A DNA stretch of 19,196 nt from Pseudomonadota bacterium (GTDB lineage: Bacteria > Myxococcota_A > UBA796 > SXON01): contig SXOM01000087.1 in the NCBI GenBank assembly GCA_005776735.1, forward strand, positions 1-19,196, given 5' to 3'. Position 1 is the stretch's first letter, and every line of letters starts with the position of its first letter. The notes under the pieces were generated by a model. It did not search any database. It had not been told where the DNA came from and saw nothing but the letters and a program-made list of their open reading frames with translations. A program made the position numbers and the translations under genes. Of the stretch, positions 15,054 to 19,196 are shown piece by piece.

Positions 15054-16907
15054 ATGTCCAGCACCGTCGCTTCGTTCCTGCGCGCTCCCGTCGTCCTCGC
15101 GGCGCTCCTGGCCAGCGGTTCGGCCGCGGCGGCGGGCGCGGCCACCGCGTCGTCCACCCTGCAGGACGCCGATGGAAAACACCCGGCCGACCTTGCGTTC
15201 GACGGCTTGCTGGGCACGGGCTGGGCCGAGGCCGAGCTGGGGGCCGGCACCGGAACCTGGCTCGAGGTCGATCTCGGCGCCGCGACCAAGGTGGACACGG
15301 TGTCGGTGTGGGGAGGCAACCTCGCCAAGGGCGAGCGCACCTTCAAGGAGTACGGCCGGCCGAAGGTCATCCAGGTGGTGGTCGATGGGCAGAAGGTCGG
15401 GGAGCCCCTGCGCATCCAGAGCGAGATGAAGCGCATCGACATCCCGGTCGAGACCACCGGCCGCAAGGTGCGGCTCGAGTTCGCCGACGTGTACGAAGGC
15501 GGCGTCTACACCGACATGTTCGTGGCCGAGGTGGCGGTCAACTTCACCGAGGGCGAACGTGCGCGCGCGGTGGAGAAGGTCGAGACCTGGCGCGCTTCCA
15601 AGGAGGGCCAGGCCCTCCACAAGAAGTACGAAGACCAGGTGCTCGCCGCCTACGAGAAGCACAAGGCCGACGCCTACGACAAGGAGAGCCTCGAGTTCCT
15701 GATGGACGCCGCGGGCGAAGGCCCGGAGTACCTGCGCAAAAAGGTCACCTCGCTCGTGCCGCTCGGGTACCGCGCCGCGGCCCTGGTGCCCGACGAGATG
15801 GCGATGTCCGCGATCCGCAAGCTCAAGGACCCGACGGGCATCCCCGGCCTGGAGTACGCGGCGATGCGCGCGCTCGGCAAGCAGCAGCGCGAGATCGTCG
15901 ACACCATCGAGTACTTCCGCGCGTGGCGTGACCTGCAGGGCGGCGGTCGTCGCAACATCAAGGCCTGGGGCGAGACGGGGTGGGAGGTCGGCGCGCTCCA
16001 GGGCTTCGGCGAGCCGCTCCCGATCGAGGTCGATCGGTACGGCAGCGGCTACGTCGTCGACACCGGCAACAACCGCGTGCAGCGCTTCACCACCCAGGGC
16101 GTCACCGACAAGCAGTGGGGCGCCCCCAAGGACGTGAGCGAGTACTGGTTCGGCTCCCGCCGCGCCTGGTACGCCGCGGGTGCGATGGCCAACGAAGACA
16201 GCGGCAGCTTCAAGAACCCCGTCGACATCGAGCTGCTCCCCGGCAAAGAAGGCGACGGATTCGTGGTGCTCGACGCCTCGGGGCGCCTTCAGGTGTTCGA
16301 CGAGGAAGGGGTCGGCCAGATCGGGTGGACCGTCGCGGTCGACGACCAGGTGCAGGCCAAGGTCGGCGGCGAAGGCTACCTCGCGTTTCTGCCCAAGAAG
16401 GAGCAGTTCATCGTCATCATCGGCAACGACGCCGTCGTCTACGACATGAAGTCGGAGAAGGTCGGCGAGTTCGTCATCAAGGACGGCACGCCCAACGCGG
16501 TCGAGGTCGGGCCCGACCAGAAGCTCTACATGGCCTTCGGCGACGAGATCATCACCTACACCGCCGACGGCTTCCGGTACGGCACGGTGATCGACGCCAA
16601 GACCCTGGGCGCGGGCTTCGAGGACATGGACCTGACCCTCGACGAGAAGGGCGACCTGTGGGTGCTCGTCGACACCGGGTGGGTGTACAAGTTCAAGGGC
16701 ACCAAGAAGTTCGAGTGGAAGCTCCGCGCGGTCGACCACGAGCTGATCCACCCGCGATTCGGGGTGTTCCAGGGCAACCTGCTCATCACCGATCGGGATC
16801 GCATCCTGCCGGTCGACGCGATGCAGGCGCACCTGGACGAGGTGCAGGCCCAGGAAGACGCCGCCGCCGAGGCCAAGGCCGCGGCCAAGGAGAAGGGAAA
16901 GCCGTGA
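15054..16907 (+). CDS. Secreted protein: discoidin/glycan-binding-like domain plus NHL-like propeller
   Basis: 617 residues. The signal peptide occupies about 1-28 (hydrophobic core VVLAALLASGSAAAA). Residues about 30-165 resemble an F5/8-type or NADase-type glycan-binding beta-sandwich: 'DGLLGTGWAEAELGAGTGTW', 'LEVDLGAATKVDTVSVWGG', 'KVRLEFADVYEGGVYTDMFV'. A helical charged stretch (about 165-300) follows. Next comes a propeller region (about 315-585) with an NHL-like signature 'GSGYVVDTGNNRVQRFTTQG' and repeats such as 'DGFVVLDASGRLQVFDEEG'. A short Ala/Lys/Glu helix closes the protein. It is likely periplasmic or surface, binding sugar or protein; no catalytic motif is seen. The ATG at 15054 has GGAG 8 nt upstream. 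The stop overlaps the next start (GTGA), so the two are coupled. Confidence 0.82.
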   Translation: MSSTVASFLRAPVVLAALLASGSAAAAGAATASSTLQDADGKHPADLAFDGLLGTGWAEAELGAGTGTWLEVDLGAATKVDTVSVWGGNLAKGERTFKEYGRPKVIQVVVDGQKVGEPLRIQSEMKRIDIPVETTGRKVRLEFADVYEGGVYTDMFVAEVAVNFTEGERARAVEKVETWRASKEGQALHKKYEDQVLAAYEKHKADAYDKESLEFLMDAAGEGPEYLRKKVTSLVPLGYRAAALVPDEMAMSAIRKLKDPTGIPGLEYAAMRALGKQQREIVDTIEYFRAWRDLQGGGRRNIKAWGETGWEVGALQGFGEPLPIEVDRYGSGYVVDTGNNRVQRFTTQGVTDKQWGAPKDVSEYWFGSRRAWYAAGAMANEDSGSFKNPVDIELLPGKEGDGFVVLDASGRLQVFDEEGVGQIGWTVAVDDQVQAKVGGEGYLAFLPKKEQFIVIIGNDAVVYDMKSEKVGEFVIKDGTPNAVEVGPDQKLYMAFGDEIITYTADGFRYGTVIDAKTLGAGFEDMDLTLDEKGDLWVLVDTGWVYKFKGTKKFEWKLRAVDHELIHPRFGVFQGNLLITDRDRILPVDAMQAHLDEVQAQEDAAAEAKAAAKEKGKP

Positions 16908-18205
16908 ACCGCCTGCGGGCGGTCACCGTCGGGGTGGCGGTGCTCGCGGTGGCGGTGGCCATCGCCCACCGGGTCACCCGCGACCCCCCGCCGGTGGCGG
17001 CGCCCGCGCCGTCCGCGCCGGTGACTCCGGCGCCCGTCGTCGAGGCCGCACCGCGGTGGACCGCGGACACCATCCGCGACCTCCAGCCCGCGGTGCCCTC
17101 CCACGACGACGCGGTGGGGAAGCCCATTCCGGCGATGAAGGAGTTCGACGAGGCGCTCCTGACCCTCGGCGCGGTGGTCGAACGGTGGGACGGCGACCCC
17201 GACAACGCCTGGGCCATCGCCCACGGGGTGCTGGCGCGCGGGCGCGAGTTCCGGCTCCGCAACGGGCTCTTCGGGGTCGACCATCTCTTCGCGGTGTACG
17301 CCGAGGTGCACCAGGTGGGGAGCCTGAACCTGCCGACCTTTCCGGCCGAGCGCGGGGGCGTGCCGGTCGAATCGCACACCGACCTCATCCTCAAGAACCT
17401 CACCGAGATCGGCGTCTCCCCCGACGCCGCGTTCCCCATCGGCGAAGGGAAGGCGACCGCCGCCGACCTGTACCGCGCCACCTTGTTGCGGACCTACCTC
17501 CGCCCCGAGGAGAACGCGTCGAGCTACCGCGACCCCAACGACATGGCGTGGGGGGTCCAGGCCCTCGCCGCGTGGGCGCCCGGGCCCGAGCTCCGCTGGG
17601 TCGCGACCGACGGCACGCTCATGGACCTCGACGAGCTGGCCCACTTCCTGTTGGTCGTGGCCACCAAGGAGTCGAAGTTCATGTTCGACGCGGCGCGCGC
17701 GGGTCAGAAGTTCGAGCGGAGCGGGCAGCCCCTCTTCGGCTACACCTGCGGGGGCGCGCACCTGGTGCAGGGGGCCACCTACGCCATCGCGCGCGGCTTC
17801 GGCGAGCCGGAGGACCGGAAGTACGCCACCGCCCAGGGTTCGTTGTTGTTGTACCGCCTGCCCATCGAGCTTGCGATCTACGACGACGCCATGAAGAAGA
17901 ACCGGCAGCACCGCGAGAAGTTGCTGGTCCAACGCATGAAGTTCCTGGGCCATTGGCTCGAGACGATGAGCAAGCTCCAGATCCTCGGCCTCTTCACCCC
18001 CGACGAGGTGCAGATGCACAGCGTCGAGGGCGCCGCGCAGAACCTCGCGCTCACCGTGGCCGCGCTCGCCGACCTGGGCACGTTCGATCGGATCGAAGCG
18101 ATGAAGTCGGAGGACCCCCAGCTCTACCTCGACGTGATCGGCGACGCGGCCCACGCCATCCGCGGCCTGGAGCTCGCCCTCGGCCGGCAGACGCTCCGGT
18201 GGTAG
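16904..18205 (+). CDS. Membrane-anchored protein of unknown function
   Basis: 433 residues from the GTG at 16904 (GTGA overlap with the previous stop). An N-terminal basic-hydrophobic signal anchor (MNRLRAVTVGVAVLAVAVAI) and a Pro/Ala-rich linker (28-50) put the rest outside the cytoplasmic membrane. The body (about 52-433) is mainly helical in composition. Recurring motifs include DNAWAIAHGVLARG (100-113), FGYTCGGAHLVQGATYAIARG (278-298, one Cys) and FLGHWLETMSKL (347-358). The spaced histidines and Ala-rich helices hint at an alpha/alpha-toroid or helical-bundle fold. I do not recognise the family. It is locked between a carbohydrate-binding-like secreted protein and an asparaginase, so a cell-envelope job is plausible, but that is inference. 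Confidence 0.8.
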   Translation: MNRLRAVTVGVAVLAVAVAIAHRVTRDPPPVAAPAPSAPVTPAPVVEAAPRWTADTIRDLQPAVPSHDDAVGKPIPAMKEFDEALLTLGAVVERWDGDPDNAWAIAHGVLARGREFRLRNGLFGVDHLFAVYAEVHQVGSLNLPTFPAERGGVPVESHTDLILKNLTEIGVSPDAAFPIGEGKATAADLYRATLLRTYLRPEENASSYRDPNDMAWGVQALAAWAPGPELRWVATDGTLMDLDELAHFLLVVATKESKFMFDAARAGQKFERSGQPLFGYTCGGAHLVQGATYAIARGFGEPEDRKYATAQGSLLLYRLPIELAIYDDAMKKNRQHREKLLVQRMKFLGHWLETMSKLQILGLFTPDEVQMHSVEGAAQNLALTVAALADLGTFDRIEAMKSEDPQLYLDVIGDAAHAIRGLELALGRQTLRW

Positions 18206-19146
18206 GCCCGCTCCACGTCGAGCACCGTCGCAACGGCCTCGTCGAGACGGTGCACCCGGTCTCGGCGCGGGTGTGGGACGCCGGCGACGTCCGGCTCGCC
18301 TGGGGCCCCGACGTCGCGAGCTTCTGGCGCAGCGCGTCCAAGCCGTTCCAGCTCTGGGCGTCGCTCTCCGAGCTCGAAGCCAGCGTGGTCGCCGCGCTGT
18401 CCGACCGCGAGTTGGCCGTCGGCGCGGCGTCGCACAACGGCGAGCCGGGGCACGTGGTGCTGGTCCAGTCGCTCCTGGCCCGCTTCGGGCTCGACGCCGG
18501 CGCGCTGCAGTGTGGGGCGCACCTCCCTTCGCACGAGCCGACCGCCCGCGCGACCCCGACCGCCCTCCCGGTCCACAACAACTGCTCGGGCAAGCACACG
18601 TTCATGCTCGCGGCGTCGACGGCGCGGGGGTGGGACCCCGACTACCGGGCCCTGGCCCACCCGCTCCAGGCCAGCGTGCACCGCCGCATCGACGATCTTG
18701 CCGGCGTCCGCCACGGCACGGGCGTCGACGGGTGTTCGATTCCCACGTTCCACGCCCCGCTCTCGGCCCAGGCCCGCGCCTGGGGGGCGCTCGCGGTCGC
18801 GATGGCCGACGGCGACGGGCTGCTCGGCCGGGTCGGTTGGGCGATGCACCGCGAGCCCTGGTTCATGAGCGGGACCGACCGCCTCGATCTCGCGGTCGTC
18901 CAGGGTGCGAGTGAGCCGCTGGCCGCGAAGATCGGCGCCGAAGGGTTGTTCTGCGTGGCGTTGCCGCGCCGGCGCGTGGGGGTGGCGGTCAAGGTGCACA
19001 CCGGCAACCCCGACGCGCTCGCGGTGGCGGTCCGGGCGGTCCTGGCCGAGCTGGGGGTCCGCCTGGACGGGGAGTGGCCGTGGGCCTGCGTCCGCAACGT
19101 GCGCGGCGTGGCGGTGGGCGAGCGGGTCTTCGTCCGCGGGGGGTAG
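18199..19146 (+). CDS. L-asparaginase, Rhizobium etli (class 3) type
   Basis: 315 residues of the asparaginase family (Asparaginase_II domain) that hydrolyses L-asparagine to aspartate and ammonia. It is unrelated to the E. coli-type enzymes. The residues known from the R. etli enzyme are all present: S45 and K48 in RSASKPFQ (family S48/K51), S78 in ASHNGE (S80), C129 and K132 in NNCSGKH (zinc-binding C135/K138) and C179 in GVDGCSIPT (C189). The start is GTG 18199, overlapping the previous stop by 7 nt, and gives a family-like N-terminus (HVEHRRNGLVETVHP). No signal peptide is present, so it is cytoplasmic, unlike its two exported operon partners. The C-terminus lies within the window. Confidence 0.92.
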   Translation: MVGPLHVEHRRNGLVETVHPVSARVWDAGDVRLAWGPDVASFWRSASKPFQLWASLSELEASVVAALSDRELAVGAASHNGEPGHVVLVQSLLARFGLDAGALQCGAHLPSHEPTARATPTALPVHNNCSGKHTFMLAASTARGWDPDYRALAHPLQASVHRRIDDLAGVRHGTGVDGCSIPTFHAPLSAQARAWGALAVAMADGDGLLGRVGWAMHREPWFMSGTDRLDLAVVQGASEPLAAKIGAEGLFCVALPRRRVGVAVKVHTGNPDALAVAVRAVLAELGVRLDGEWPWACVRNVRGVAVGERVFVRGG

Positions 19147-19172
19147 CGGTGGGGGCGGCGCGCCGGGACCGT

Positions 19173-19185
19173 CCGCTCCGAGCGG
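19173..19185 (+). terminator. Small hairpin after the asparaginase gene
   Basis: CCGCT (19173-19177) pairs with AGCGG (19181-19185) around a CCG loop, 26 nt after the stop. The stem is short, has no T-run, and the window ends soon after. Low confidence. Confidence 0.2.
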
Positions 19186-19196
19186 CCGGAACGGGC

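Noticed and set aside
1..19196. CRISPR array, tRNA, rRNA, insertion sequence or phage genes
   Set aside because: I looked for spaced repeats, clover-leaf-like sequence with CCA/anticodon arms, and transposase/integrase motifs by eye and found none. A covariance-model search was not possible here.

Overview
The window is 19.2 kb of very GC-rich bacterial DNA. It is densely packed, with many genes joined by 1-8 nt stop/start overlaps. The gene content and style fit Myxococcota or another former-deltaproteobacterial lineage: a short lipoprotein with a D/T/G-rich spacer, repeated-propeller surface proteins, a divergent Hsp70, and GTG and other non-ATG starts. This placement is an inference from style, not from a marker gene. 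I see no rRNA, tRNA, CRISPR array, transposase, integrase or phage gene, so the region looks like ordinary chromosome.

Region 1 (1-8716, + strand) is one long co-directional run: a periplasmic-binding-fold protein of the LpoA/branched-chain type (5' end cut off by the window), thiL (thiamine-phosphate kinase), two tandem CNNM/CBS/CorC membrane proteins, a zinc-dependent medium-chain dehydrogenase resembling scyllo-inosose 3-dehydrogenase, an Hsp70 paralogue, and a TrmJ-type tRNA 2'-O-methyltransferase. From thiL to the dehydrogenase, and again from the Hsp70 to trmJ, stop and start codons overlap. Only the 56 nt before the Hsp70 break the chain. The Hsp70 is the most unusual gene here. It has complete nucleotide-binding and beta-substrate-binding domains, but a Pro/Ala/Thr-rich tail ending in an amphipathic Trp/Phe peptide replaces the helical lid. 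A 9-codon in-frame mini-ORF lies immediately upstream.

Region 2 (8717-9050) is a gap between convergent genes that holds several hairpins.

Region 3 (9051-12884, - strand) reads, in transcription order: an outer-membrane beta-barrel protein, dapA, dapB, and a propeller-type lipoprotein. dapA and dapB are the two consecutive enzymes of lysine/diaminopimelate synthesis. The barrel gene has no good start codon in frame, although a convincing signal peptide is encoded upstream.

Region 4 (12996-14009, + strand) has an 81-residue membrane protein and a DsbA/FrnE-like thiol oxidoreductase. It converges, across a likely two-way terminator, on a formate/nitrite-transporter (FNT) family gene (14117-14896, -).

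Region 5 (15054-19146, + strand) is a three-gene overlapping operon: a secreted protein with a discoidin/NADase-type glycan-binding-like domain and an NHL-like propeller, a membrane-anchored protein of unknown function, and a Rhizobium-etli-type (class 3) L-asparaginase with all its expected catalytic residues.
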